From Massospora cicadina (lineage: Eukaryota > Entomophthoromycota > Entomophthoromycetes > Entomophthorales > Entomophthoraceae): a stretch of 64,000 bases of DNA. This document shows positions 10,531-21,913 of the stretch, piece after piece. A program made the translations under genes and the position numbers. Position 1 is the first letter of the stretch. The number at the start of each line of letters is the position of its first letter. The stretch lies in the NCBI GenBank assembly GCA_022478985.1, contig JAKSZP010008049.1, forward strand, positions 62,001-126,000. The letters run 5' to 3'. Under the pieces are notes generated by a model. That model ran no database searches. It worked only from the letters and a program-made list of their open reading frames with translations, and was not told the origin of the DNA.

Positions 10531-10570
10531 ACTAGATTTATTCTTGACTGAATAGGTTGCAAAAGTGTTT

Positions 10571-13235
10571 ATAAATAAGAAAGGTACGCTACTTAAAAAT
10601 TAGTTAAATAACAATCAAATAACTTAGCTGAAATAATAATATTTATACCTATGCTTAAACAATATACTTCTGATTACATAAAACCATATGATTTAATAAA
10701 CTTAGTATAATTTTTATATTAGTGGATAGCTTTTGTTAAGTAAAGAAGTAATTTTAACTTATGACTTATCTAGATAGCTACCAACTGTATGAATATTAGA
10801 TCAACTAAAAATACATATGACTGGGTAAAAACATTTACCCTATCAGATCATTTTATAACCAATCACTTGAACAAACCCAATTAAGACTATCAAATCAACA
10901 AAAACCCATCAACTACATGACCAAAACCAGTTTTAATACATCTAATTTTTTGATATTAACCAGACTTTAATCTAATCTTGATACAAATTTGGTGCAAAAT
11001 AAAATCTAATAGACATACTGTTGATTAATCAGTCAGGATACAACCCTTTATATATGTTAAAATTACACTTGTTTTATTAACCAAATAGCCAACTATTTAG
11101 AAAAATTATTAAATTTACTGGATCAACGTCATAGCAACCAAATTAATAGCTAAAGTGATGATGGAGCTGAAATTATGCTGAAAGAAATTCGCAATCATTT
11201 TACAAATTAACAAGAATAAAGTTCTATAAAAATGATGCTGAATTAAAATCTCGCTAATCATAAAACGGTCAACAGAAATGATGTTTAAAAATTAATATAT
11301 CCTGACAACTTTTCTTTATAACTGTTGAGATTAGTATTATCTCAACAATCACAAACAATGCTGAGAGACAATAAAAAGGTGTTAAAAAGAATAGTGTGCA
11401 AACACTTTCAATAGGTATAATGAACTTTGCTCCTTAGCCTCATGCTTTTAACTGGATGGGTTATGGATTTAAGTATTACGGATTCAAGCAACGCTGGATA
11501 AATTAAACATATAATATCTATTTACTAGCCATTTTTTGCAGATTTGCTTTATTTAAAATTTTACTTAGTGATTCTAATCTATTATTTAGGTTTCGAATAA
11601 AGTACGTATCTTATTTATAATTCTGTAAGTAAAAAAACAATAAAGGTAGTGGTTAAAGGTTATCAATAAGGTTAAAACCCTTAACCTATCATATCAAACA
11701 GCTGCCAACCACTTAACAAAATCTTTCAACCTTTTAAATAAAATCCCCCAACCATTTGGCCAAAGAATTAAATTTATTGAATTGGACTAAATTAAAACAT
11801 TTATCCAAAGCCAATTTGAACTATCAAATTAACAAAAACTATAAACCATCACCCAAACCAGTAGAAAATAACAAATTAACTAAAAACCATAAACCATATC
11901 TGAAATTACTTCAGCTTGTCAAATTGAAAAAGCCACCGGATCTCTGCAAACCTAATTCGAACCCAATAAATTAACTAAATAATTTAACTGCTTATTGAAA
12001 CCATTGAGCCCATTGATTAAACAAAAACGATCTATCACTCAGCCAAAATCAATTGATGAATCAAATAAAACAAACAACCAAGAACTACCACCCAATTACC
12101 AAAACATTTAAATTAACAATTGAATATATTACCAAAACGCTCAGCCAATTTCAGATATTTCATACTTACTAGAATCTATATATTTTTAGACTTTATAATT
12201 TTAATTGTAATAGCTATATGTTATTTTTTCTATAAAAATACTGTCTTTTGTGTCAAGTTTTGTAATATTTAGTTATTTGTTAATGAGATACTTCATCTAA
12301 ACACATATACATATATAAAATGATTACTATTTATATAGAGATATAGCAACTATCAGTAAATTAAATGCAGACAAAGCTGAAATACCTACTAGTGTTTTAA
12401 ATAGATATATTGGTCATTTTTTGTTTTTTAGGTTTAATCTTTGTTGTTTTGTTCTTGTATGATTCCTTTTTTCACTGGAAAATATTAACTACTTCCTACT
12501 TATCTAAACATTTTTCTCAAGTCCCTCTCATATTAGTCTGATACTCATTTTGGCAACTATCAATAAAAATTAAACCCATTTAGTTTTTACCTGTAGTCTC
12601 CTGGGGATCAGCATAACTCACCCAGTGAGCAAGGGAGAAAAAACTATACCTTATGATAACTTTTTGTGTTTACTGATCAGGTTCAATGTGTGTTGAAGAA
12701 ATTTTTGATATAATAAAGTGAATATTTATGCTAGTATGAAGACTATTGTCCTAGTTGGGACCATTTTACAACAAAATGAGTATGTCCTCATGCCAGATAA
12801 AAGCAACCTCTTCCATTTTGATACTTAAAGGTACTTGAAATCTTCCAAACAGCAAAGGAAATACTATCCCCTCAATACTTTTCCAGAGTTTGCACTTATG
12901 AACTGACAACTTCTAGCTTTCTGTCTTGATACAGGATATATTGAAAACTTGAAAGCAATTCTTAGATAAATAAAACTATCCTTTAACCTCTAATCTCAAA
13001 GGCAAAATACTAAATTGTATGACAGTCTAAATATTCATATATCTTGTACTTATATATATGTATATATATATGAAAGGAAATAATAAATAAGATTAAATAA
13101 TATTGTGACTTATCTTATGAGATAGATGAATTATAATGAGTGACAACAGTTAGCCATCCAGTCTCCTTTGTAAATAATTTTAATCTCAATTAGATAACTT
13201 CTTAAAACCAAGTGAATTAAATCTCACTCATGGTA
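10571..13235. other. AT-rich spacer with degenerate ACCA-rich repeats
   Basis: This is the sequence beyond the LINE-a 5' end. No TE coding block is visible. Between about 10850 and 12150, loosely repeated motifs such as ATCAAAT(C/T)AACAAAAAC and CC(A)TTTGGCCAAA recur (10885, 11815, 12040 among others). They give a 72-codon Lys/Asn/Pro-rich open frame (11756-11974) that is best read as low complexity, not a gene. A (TA)n-like stretch lies at 13050-13072. Nothing else is supported. Confidence 0.45.
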
Positions 13236-15186
13236 TGTCAAGGAGACAGCAGAAAAAGTTTAGAATGTCCTGCCAGTTGGGATGCAAAGCACCCAAAAGG
13301 TGAGCCATAATGCCAGGGCATTGCCGCCCAAATGACGTTAGAATAGGCTAAGAGATGAGTAAGGAACAGAGTGTTAAGGGCTTCAATGTAAAAAGAAACC
13401 CGGTGAAAAACCAGGCTGTTGCAGCCTCAGGCTAATGGGCTAGGGCATAGGGAGTTGCAAGACCAGGGAAAAATCCATAAAGGCCTTACACAACAGGCCC
13501 AATTGACTATGGTGGGGATCAAAGCTAATTAAATGACTGAGACAACCCAGTCAATATGTGGGATACAGGACCACATTGTAGATCTCACTGTCATATTACA
13601 TGACTCAATTGAGGGTACCAACAGCAACAATAGGCTGGGCGGTAGGATTGGAAGAGTCAAGTTTCAGGACCTCCCTGACTTAAAGCACACCTTGGACCAA
13701 TGCTGGGAACATGGCAGATAAGCCCAGGTTGGTCCAATTGAGGTTCATAATGCCCAGCCCCTTGTTACGGCTTTAGCGTTAAAATGGTCAAGATACCATC
13801 CAAATAATAATGGCTCAATTTGGTTACCTGGTGAATGAGGGTGGGAACCCATTAAGGTTACAAAATTTCTAACTCAAGTAGGCCTTGACTTTAATTAATC
13901 ACTTGAATTTGGACAATTTTGAAGTATAATACCCTGTCAGATGGAAGTGTGTGCTTATTGGTGGCACATCATCTTAGCATCACTTTCTCTGATGGATGAT
14001 TCCTGTTTTTGAACTTAATAAGGACTTTATACTAACCTTCCTTTTGGTTATCTTCCCTTTAATAAATTCCCATTCAGTTACAGTTGTTTAATTTGTGGTT
14101 ACTAGTGTAACCAAAGTGCAGACTTCCTCAAAGAGTCTCCAATAACAGAGCGTTTGTTTCATTTAAAAAATTTCTAATATGTTGAAGCACAGTTGGGACC
14201 CTTGGTTCCCTCCAAACTGAGGCGCCCAAACCCTCCAGCATGATCTCAGCTTGGTTAGAGGCTCCTCTGGGCTCCACCCAAGGTTATTATTTCATTTTTA
14301 CCACCCGCTCTATTCCACGTTATATTCCCCTTGCAAAGGGTTACTCAGCTTTGGAGCCCTTCACGGTGCCCTTCTTACAATAATCATGAAGATTAGTTTC
14401 CTGTCTTTGTGGATGTGCACCACGCACCACCTCGCAGAATACTGGAGAGTCATAGACACTATCCAGACAGTCACAGGGTTTGGCTAGAAAATTCAAATCT
14501 AAATAAATAAATCCAAGCTCAAGAAAGATTTTTATTGGATTTAAATACAAATGAATTGATTTTCTTAGTGAAGCTTGCTTAAATAGATGATCAATTTTTG
14601 GGAAAAGCTAGGAAAATCAGGATTGGGGCCCTCAAGATTTGACCTAAACCAATAACTTTAAAAAAAGAGGGGTGAAAAAACTTAATTTAAACTTACTTTT
14701 AGAAGTTATTGGTGGCAGGCTGAGTTGCTGTTGATTTGTCCATTGATGATTAATTTGAAGATTTTCTTCAATTCTAAAATAGAGTGACAGCGTCTCACCT
14801 GACAGGCAGTGGGAAGTTCCAAGGCCACCCATGTAGGGCAGCCCCAAGAGGTTGGAAATGGGATCAGGGCGCCCAAACTGCCTGCACCTGGTTGATCTGG
14901 CGTCCATTTTCCAAGTAATAGATGTCAGACAAAGATTTTGATGCTTTTGGGGAGGGTTTTGATATGGTGGCAACATTTCCCAATGGCTCAATGCCATCAG
15001 CGAGTTTTGCTGAAGATCTAACACTAAATTCTTTTTTTGTCAAATGTATGCACATGTTAGGCTTTGTTGACAAGGATTTGAGGCTATCAGTCCATGATGC
15101 TTGTAAAAATTTATGTGGATTGATTACTTTTTGGCCAATAACCCTATAAACTTATTACTTGCAAAGGTTCAGATGTTATGCAATTT
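13236..15186 (-). repeat. Chromovirus-type LTR (Gy8 type), split by X-a
   Basis: The left edge at 13236 (TGTCAAGGAGACAGC) and the following 100 bases align with the LTR edge of Gy8 (58802 and 63707; TGTCAGG, then the tract through AATGCCA). After X-a, 14540-15100 aligns with 59105-59600. That includes the shared blocks around GGCAGGCTGAGT, CCAAGGCCACCC and GCGCCCAAACTGCC. The orientation is that of Gy8 (minus). The right end is missing where the Gy3 repeat starts at 15187. It is a solo or truncated LTR. Confidence 0.7.
13591..14469 (+). mobile_element. X-a: unclassified 0.88-kb repeat with a conserved ORF remnant
   Basis: This is homologous along its whole length, in opposite orientation, to X-b (30190-31038). 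Shared blocks include the coding tract FQDLPDLKHTLDQC (13663-13704), NAQPLV (13750-13770), a TGTGCTTATTGGTGG block near 13950, the GTTGGGACCCTTGGTTCCC block at 14190-14212, and a common end GAGAGTCATAGACACT (14445-14460). The start TCATATTACATG aligns with TCATGTTTGAAT of X-b. It also holds AATAAA (14061) and a palindrome TGGTTAC-TAGT-GTAACCA (14095-14112). The family is unknown to me; it sits inside an LTR fragment. Confidence 0.6.
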
Positions 15187-17061
15187 TTTCCACGCTGTAT
15201 AGTATTTGATATGATCAGTTAATAATAGTATGACAACTAATATCCTTTATTAATGGAAGACTCCAGATCTCAGCTCAACGCTTGGCCATTATTTCTGCTC
15301 AAAGTACTTGTAATGTTTGGAATATGAACTCATTTCCTCATAACATCTAACCAATCTTCTCTTAATTCCCATTGATGGTTTCTACGGTTGACACATAGTT
15401 GGCAGCAATCCCTGATTTGATTCTGCTTCTTCTGATTTCCGCTCAGATCCTTAACTTTTCCTTAAAGAGTCTCCCTATTATCGCACACAGCAATAATATC
15501 CCAGAGAAAGAATAGAGCAATGAATGTTGATAAAATTTATTAAACTAGTATGTCTACTATATATTCCGTTGTGTTCTTCTTTGCTTCATGCCATGCAAGG
15601 ATCTTAGTCCACCTGGCCAATTGAACTTTATTAATTCAACAACACCAGGATGGGTGTGTATGAACTAGTTGGTTTGTGCTCGCTGGTGCTAACTAATCTG
15701 ATCTCACAAATAGTAGGGATTGCATCTAACATAAACTACAAAACTTAGTTTTTATAGTTTATTTTTTTAAAAACGGGGTAAAAAAGGAAAAATGATACCC
15801 TTTGATACTTGATCACTGTTCAGTATTTCTGCAAAATCATTGGAAGAATGGGAATTTAAGGGAGATGTTTGGCTTAGCTTAGCTAGTCTAAATTAGGTAA
15901 TATGGGGGAACAGCATATGTGAACTCGATACTCACCTTACATTAATGGAATGATAGAAGGGGAATTATAATTGGCCAAAACATGCCCGTGAGGTAATAAT
16001 CATATGAAATGCAGCCATTCCCTCATTCAAGAATAATCTTCAATCTAGGGGAACCTGATGCCAAGCCTATAAAAGAGGTGATCCCCATGTAGGTGTTGGA
16101 AGCATCTGGTAGTGAGTGGGGAGCCTTTGATAGTTGCCCTGCTGTCTGATGGGTGGTCAGAGTAATCTGACTGATTGATTTTTCAGTTATTACCCATGCA
16201 GGTGGAGAAATGGTGTTTCCCCAATTAACAAGATTCCATCGTGAATCAGCTAGGGTCTATTGGCCAAATTCCTCGGCACTGTCATTAACATTTTTACCAA
16301 AATTGTTCTTAGCAGCATTGAAAAATTGCACATGGTTGACACCCCCCTTCAAGCCGAATTCGACCTAAGACACTCTAGTTTTCCAGCTTAGAGGAAAATG
16401 TTTAACAGGGTGAATTAAATGGAAAGTCAAGCTGATCTTTATCTCTTTTAAAATGTGTTTTTATTATTAGTAATCAGGGTTTTTATAGTGGGGATTTGGG
16501 CTTAAACCTCATTACACCTTCATAAAATGGCAGCTGTTGCCATTGAATCACCCATCCTCATCTCAGCAGCGATGGTCTTCCCCATCCTGGTTAGGATACT
16601 GTCATTGGACACCCCTCATGACCTAAACAGAAAGAGTCGAAAACGTGTCCCTAACGTTTCTTCTTGATCCAAGAGAACTAAACTTGCAAGAGACCTGCTT
16701 AGGTAATGGGACTTGTTACCTTAAGGCAGGTCACGAACCAACTGATCAATTCTTTAGTTGCAGGTAGCATCACTGCCTCTCAACTTACCTATTCCCAATC
16801 AGTCGGTGATGAACCTGAGTGATCCCAATTGGAAAATTGATAGTTAATCAACTATTGATTCCCTATTTTGTCAGTAACTCGCCTGATGAGATCTAAGCAT
16901 TCATCTGGATCAATCCCTGACAGATCTGACCAGGCGAATAAATAAAATCCCCACATAGCACTGAAACTGTGGCCAACCAATTCCACCAATTTACTAGAAC
17001 GACCCTCTTAGTAATTCTGGTAATTTAGCTGTCTGTGAATATGGGCAAAAATCCCAGCACA
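15187..17061 (-). repeat. Gy3 left (3') LTR, containing a nested LTR
   Basis: It aligns over its full length with 23329-25200. A minus-strand TATA-like CTATAAAAACCC lies near 16480. Between 15668 and 16340 it contains a second LTR type (next entry). The third, partial copy at 25520-26130 seems to lack that insert. Without it the LTR is about 1.2 kb. The left edge is uncertain by about 40 bp because weak similarity continues to the left (ATTACTTGCA in both copies). Confidence 0.65.
15668..16340 (-). repeat. Nested Gy6-type LTR inside the Gy3 left LTR
   Basis: It resembles the Gy6 3' LTR at 47876-48621. Shared blocks are the TGCTCGC(A/T)GGTGCT edge, the AATATGGGG block, CCAAGCCTATAAAAG (16060-16075 here, 48343-48365 there) and GAATCAGC(C/T)AGG near the other end. 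In minus orientation it starts TGTCAACC at 16340, preceded by the purine tract CTTGAAGGGGGG. No target duplication is visible. The same insert is at the same place in the right Gy3 LTR. Confidence 0.6.
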
Positions 17062-19030
17062 TCTCCCCTCTTGCCTAATTTCTAGAAAGGACCAGGGGTA
17101 GAACACCACTTTGACACTCAGTACAATAATTCATTTGCTCAAGTGGAGTATGATCATCAGTACCAATGATTCTGGGGCAAACTTTCGGCATACAGATCTT
17201 TCCTCCTCACTACCACCTACTTAAAGTGTGGTTCCCATGGCTCTGCTATTCCAGTTGACTGATTTACTCATGACAATATTAATCCTGGAGATCCAGTTTT
17301 CACCCATCAGGGCATATGGCTCACTGTCATAGTCAGGATTCTTGGTCTGGCATCCTTGGATTTCCTGATTTTCTCCTCAACTCTGACAGGAGACTCTTTC
17401 CGTTGATGTTTGTTTCACGGCCCAATCAAAAAAACTCATTTATGTTTACTTGTTATTTTTTCTTCTCATAACCTCTTGGCTCATATCATTCTTAATTCTT
17501 TTATGAAGAGCTTATCTTATTAAAATTTGAGATTAATTTCTCCAAAGTTGTAGCCTACTTGATTGTATAGTAAATAATGTCAACTGTCATATAAGTCTGA
17601 CATCCCCCCTTTTTGTCTAGCTCATATGTTAAATACTGATTTGCGGTACCAACAGCTGCTCAACATTTTTTCTGATCAAGATCTTTGGCTCTTCTGGCAG
17701 AGGAGTCAAGCTGCGCAACGGAACCTCTTCTATGGTTCTTCCAGGACTCATACGCCTAGTCTGGCAACAGTGGCTAGTCCCGTGGAATTACTGGAAACAG
17801 TAACTAATCCTTCTGAAACCAGGCTAGCAATTGTATCAAAAGACTCTTGGCTGATTCTTCCTCTGTTGTCAATTCCAGAGTTAGATTTCAAAACTCTCTG
17901 GATTCAGTTCCTTTTTTTAAAGATGCGCCTAACATCATTATTGATGCTCCTGAAGTGCCCTTCACTCTTGATTTTTTCCTTCCTCGACAGGTCAGACTTG
18001 CTTCCAGAGTTCCTCTTCCAACTCAGTCAACACTACAAGCCAACTGTCTTGGCCACCAAACTCACCATCAGCAACAGCATTCATTTCAAACTTCCTTACG
18101 TGGCAATTGCGCCTGTCACAAAGGCTTTATACATAGTGCTATTGAATTCTTCCAATCTTGAGAACACCTAGATTGGGATATTGCCACTAATGCTCTTCGA
18201 TTTGCCAGCCAAATTCTTCAAAGTTGTCATTAAAGCTTCCAGCCTCTGCTTCCATTGCTTATTCTGCTTCAGCTTCCAAGAAGCTTGTAGTCATCAGGAT
18301 GCCATTCACCTGTAATGGATACTTGTTTCCAAGTATGTCCCATTAGTATCTTTCACTGATTCTTTAATACAGCATGATTCGGCATACCCTGTCTAGTGTC
18401 CCTTGTTTGCTGCCAGCCCATATGTCCAGTGTTCTGACAAAACTCACTGGCAAGCACCTGCTAATTTTCTTGTTCCAATACCATATCAGTATTACTCAGG
18501 GTTATTTGCTGACTGCCTCTTCCTGAACTGTTGCTTCCTCCACATTCTGGTGTATCACGTTTGGCTTCTGACATCTCTATTTCCTCTCTGTCAATTTTCT
18601 CTTGTGGGATCTGTGTCCGCTCAAAGAACTTGGTTTCTTGGTCCATCCCTCCCTTAAAGGTTCAATCTCAGCAGGAGACTTTGACATATCATCTCTACTA
18701 AGATCCGAGTCCTCCTCTGCAGAGGCGATGAAGGAATTATCCCTAAATTGATGATAATCAATAAAAATAAAAATTATAAAAATGTATCAGTTTTTCTATG
18801 CGGTTTATAGTCTTTTTGTTTATCTTTTAATTTCTATTTTTTTCCTCATTTTTCCTTGACTGACCTGTTTCAGTTCAGCGGTCCATCTTTTATTTTTCCT
18901 ACCTGGATCCCTGTGGTATTCTTAGACCTACCAGTTTTCAATGGTTCAGAGGTCCTTTTACCTGATCAATCTTTTAGTACATAAACAACTTAATGGTTCA
19001 AAGGTCTTTTAATCCTTGCCATCAATCCAC
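17062..19030. other. Gy3 region between integrase and 3' LTR
   Basis: This is about 2 kb between the end of the minus-strand integrase and the left LTR, against about 0.5 kb at the same place in Gy7. The part 18740-19030 resembles 50500-51000 of Gy7 (TTCAG(A/C)GGTCC repeats and a T-rich tract near TTTATAGT). The part 17100-18740 has no counterpart in Gy7 and contains the plus-strand ORF described next. There may be an additional insertion here. Confidence 0.4.
17626..18171 (+). CDS. Unrecognised ORF antisense to Gy3
   Basis: A 181-codon frame on the plus strand, the longest plus-strand frame in the window, lies opposite the Gy3 3' region. The first 85 residues look protein-like; after about codon 85 the neighbouring frame (17847-18161) becomes the more plausible reading, suggesting a frameshift near 17880. 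Composition is Leu/Ser-rich and there is no motif I recognise. Possible readings are an accessory ORF of Gy3 on the opposite strand, a piece of another inserted element, or chance. No start context or splice evidence supports expression. Confidence 0.25.
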   Translation: MLNTDLRYQQLLNIFSDQDLWLFWQRSQAAQRNLFYGSSRTHTPSLATVASPVELLETVTNPSETRLAIVSKDSWLILPLLSIPELDFKTLWIQFLFLKMRLTSLLMLLKCPSLLIFSFLDRSDLLPEFLFQLSQHYKPTVLATKLTISNSIHFKLPYVAIAPVTKALYIVLLNSSNLENT

Positions 19031-20300
19031 GTTTAAATACTTACATGGACCCAATTTACTACCCTTTATCCAAGAGGTTCTTGATGGAGAAGGGCATCCG
19101 TTTCAGTATTGGCAATAATCTCAAATCGCATGACCATAATGCATTCAAGTTTTTTCTTCTCCCAAAACCATTCGTATCACACATAAATTTTTTATCAAAA
19201 AATTTGATGGGGCTAAGCTATTCTTATCATCCATTGATTTTGTCGCGCCCTTTTTCTTCATCATAGTATCAAATGCTTGTGATTGCATTTCAATCAGGAT
19301 ATTTGTCAATCAGTTCATTTACTGCTTGGCACTCATCCCCAATTTTAGTTTCACCACTGAATATGTGTTCATATAAGCAACGCGGCCTCCTCCTATATAA
19401 CAACCTGAATGGCGTTTTCCTCATCACCATGATGACTGATATAGGTGAACGTCACCAATATCAGATATGTTCCCCACCTGGAAGTTCTTCCTGCAACCAG
19501 CTTCATCAGCATCGCGGCCATGTCTTTTGAATTCATCCTTACCAGAGTCCGTTTGTATCCAACCAGTAGGGTACAGAAACAACTCCTTGATCCCTATTAT
19601 CTCATTAACTGTGTGATCACATGAGAGTGCGAGTTGCCTATGAGCCAAACAGGACCTGTGGGCCCATGCTGGTATACTACTTGATCCAGAATAGAGCCGG
19701 CAGTACTTGTAGTATCTACTTGTGGCTTTCATCTCAACCAATCTTGTCAGATAAACGATTGCAACTAGTATTTACTTGACTCCCCTGTGTCGGTTGTTAG
19801 CGGTCCCATAACGTCAATAGACACTGCGTGTCAAGAAAATCCAGGGTAAACCAGTCAGTATCCAGCTGTATTCTTATGTGGTTTGCGGCTGGCACTCCAT
19901 AAAACAAGCTAGATAGTCAGCGACATCATAGTTGATTGACTCCCAGTAGTACTAGCAAATATGGCCAGTCATTTCTCAGGCCTACATGCCTGACAACCTT
20001 ATAAGCGGCTTGAACGATAGCTTCTCTTTCTGACAGCTTTGGTAATAGTAAACGCTTCCTTAATCATCTTAAACACTTGTCCATTCCATGGTCTCATATT
20101 TGGACACAAAGCAGACCTTGAATTTCAGAGCCTATTTCCTGATTTTCCATTAACCATTCTCTTGAATAACTCATCTGCCTGCTGGTATACCATCAGGACC
20201 AACGGTAACTGTGATAAGCCATCCACATTACAGAGATTTTTCTGCTCAGTGGAGACCAGACCAAGATTAGAGTTTCACGTCCATTAGTCAGTCGTCCTTC
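19031..20300 (-). pseudogene. Gy3 integrase remnant
   Basis: The minus strand shows the integrase core start: a MGPL block followed by SSKYILVAIVYLTRLVEMKA at about 19730-19800. Further on comes KELFLYPTGWIQTDSG near 19545-19595, the tract that leads to the third catalytic residue. The C-terminal part (19050-19200) reads FMCDTNGFGRR and is homologous to the Gy7 C-terminal tract at 51050-51180 (the GPY/F region). A 105-codon frame survives at 19424-19741 but runs through a frameshift. It is inactive. Confidence 0.75.
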
Positions 20301-21559
20301 ATTCTCTGCTGGGATTCATAAGAAGGAGTGGTATGTCACCACTTTGAAGTACATTCCATGGATGTACACCCAAAACTGTTTTACAGGCATGAACATCAGA
20401 AAGAACACACCAGTTAAGGTGTAGTTCCTCTCAGCGCTTGAGAGTGTCCAGCTCATGCCACTGATGTTCATCCCCAAGTTCGTCTGCTTGGCTTAATTTG
20501 GCACCAATCGCAATCAACAAAGCATCATTTTTAGTAATAAATTCTCTGATTAAAGATTTTAGATATTGCACGAAAGATGATACTAGAAATTCAACAAAGA
20601 ATTCCCTGTGCTTCTGTATTCCATATTATCAATCCTTTTTCATATCCTTTAACAGATGGAATAAGGTTCAAAATCCATCTAGCTAAAAATAAGGGTTCTG
20701 GTAATTATGGCAAAATCCTGAATAAATCTTCTATAGTGAACAATTCATTCTAAGGAGCATTTGGATATCTCAGATACCTTGATACATATTCGCTTCAAGG
20801 TTTAATCTTTTGGGTTTGCAGCTGCAATCCACTAGAGGTGATCATATATCCTAGATATTCCAATCATATTTTCTGAACAAGTGACCTCTCCTTGGCTTAG
20901 TTTTGAGTTACTACGGACAACTTCTAAATATTCTCAAGTGGTGTAATTGGTCAAACGTCCTACTGAACACATTGATATCGTTCAAGTACATCAGGATGCT
21001 TGACAAACTAAGTCACCAGTATAGCATCCACGGCCTCGGAAAGTTTCTTAGGCGTGGTCATAGACCTTGTATATCCATCATCAGTTATTTATCCTGTGCA
21101 GTAATAATCGTGCATTTTTCTTATTCCTGTCAAATAAATTTACAATATCCTGATGTCAGATTCATTGTGGAGAACACTGCATCTCCAACACCTAGCACAT
21201 CACTGGGTCTTTTGACAGCGATGTCTTTTTGTAATCTTATTCAGCTTCCGCAGTTGATCACCACCCAATTAGAGCCAACTTTTTTTCATGATAAGAATAG
21301 GACTCGCCCAGGGACTCAACAATAGAACTAGAAGCCCATTCTTGAATATCATTATTTTCTTATTCACTACTGCTTTGGCTGCCTTTGACTGTCAAATCAG
21401 TCTCATCCTGATTAGCAAATTTTCCCTGGTATTGACCTTTGTGGATCACTTCTCTTGTGCATCCCAAATCATGAATATCCTTGCAGAATACTTTCTGATA
21501 TTTTCAAACAATTTGAGCACCTCCTCTTGCTGTCCTTCCATCAGATCAGCAAGTTGCTC
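20301..21559 (-). pseudogene. Gy3 RNase H and reverse transcriptase, heavily decayed
   Basis: RT blocks are legible only in pieces across all three minus frames: DAVFSTMNLTSGYCKF near 21140-21190 (the MD-L-SGY block), and LNDINVFSRTFDQ near 20960-21000. In the latter the first Asp of YxDD is Asn. RNase H is expected at 20300-20800 but only scattered similarity is seen. Several plus-strand frames over this region are shadows. Confidence 0.65.
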
Positions 21560-21913
21560 TTAACTGGGCATAGGTTGATACTGGCTGCTCTTCAGCTGGT
21601 AATCCCATTTCATAAAGGGTTCCAAATTGTGGAATTTCCTTGTTTGGCCGTTGGGATTAGATGAAAACAAATGACATCTAATTCTTCTGATACCACGTTT
21701 TTCACTTGTATTTGCCAGGAGAACTCGAATTTCTCCATGACCCAGAATTATTCTAGGAGCCACCCAGCCCACGGCTTCTTCCATGGTTATAACCCTCCCC
21801 ATACTGCAAAGCTCTGTATTCAATGTCAACCCTGTGTCAACTATCATCTGTAATCCCGGTGTATGGTTTTTCTCATTCTTGATCCTCAGTGGAATTTCCA
21901 TTTTCGGTATCAT
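21560..21913 (-). pseudogene. Gy3 dUTPase-like segment
   Basis: The minus-strand 117-codon frame contains HTPGLQMIVDTGLTLN (codons about 17-32), then PRIILGHGEIRVLLANTSEK (about 52-71). This is the dUTPase core order of P-x-G, V-x-T-G-L, then the motif 3 region ending in I-x-V-x-L-x-N. It aligns with Gy7 (MQTVVDTGLTLK, then GYKEI, stop, LLLANLG) and Gy4 (GHQVLVNAKIEV, then GHEEITVFLAN). The motif 3 Asp is not conserved. It directly precedes the RT, as in the other members of this group. DTG might be mistaken for a protease loop, but the downstream motif order fits dUTPase better. Confidence 0.6.

Larger units (their letters stand above)
6646..10570 (-). mobile_element. LINE-a: 3'-truncated non-LTR retrotransposon
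   Basis: This 3.9-kb minus-strand block is a close relative of LINE-b (43463-47512), alignable by eye over its whole length. Its 5' (right) edge is the same as in LINE-b: both match up to GGTTGCAAAAGTGTTT (ends 10570 and 47512), which suggests both reach the true 5' end. The 3' (left) edge stops inside the RT thumb at 6646. LINE-b has another 1.2 kb there, including the zf-RVT domain and 3' UTR. LINEs normally lose 5' ends, so the missing 3' end points to later breakage. LINE-a carries more indels and stops than LINE-b. Confidence 0.9.

Noticed and set aside
14188..14212. GTTGGGACCC tract as a third mini-retroposon
   Set aside because: It lacks the CTAG-CTAAAA end and has no flanking duplication; it is a conserved block of X.
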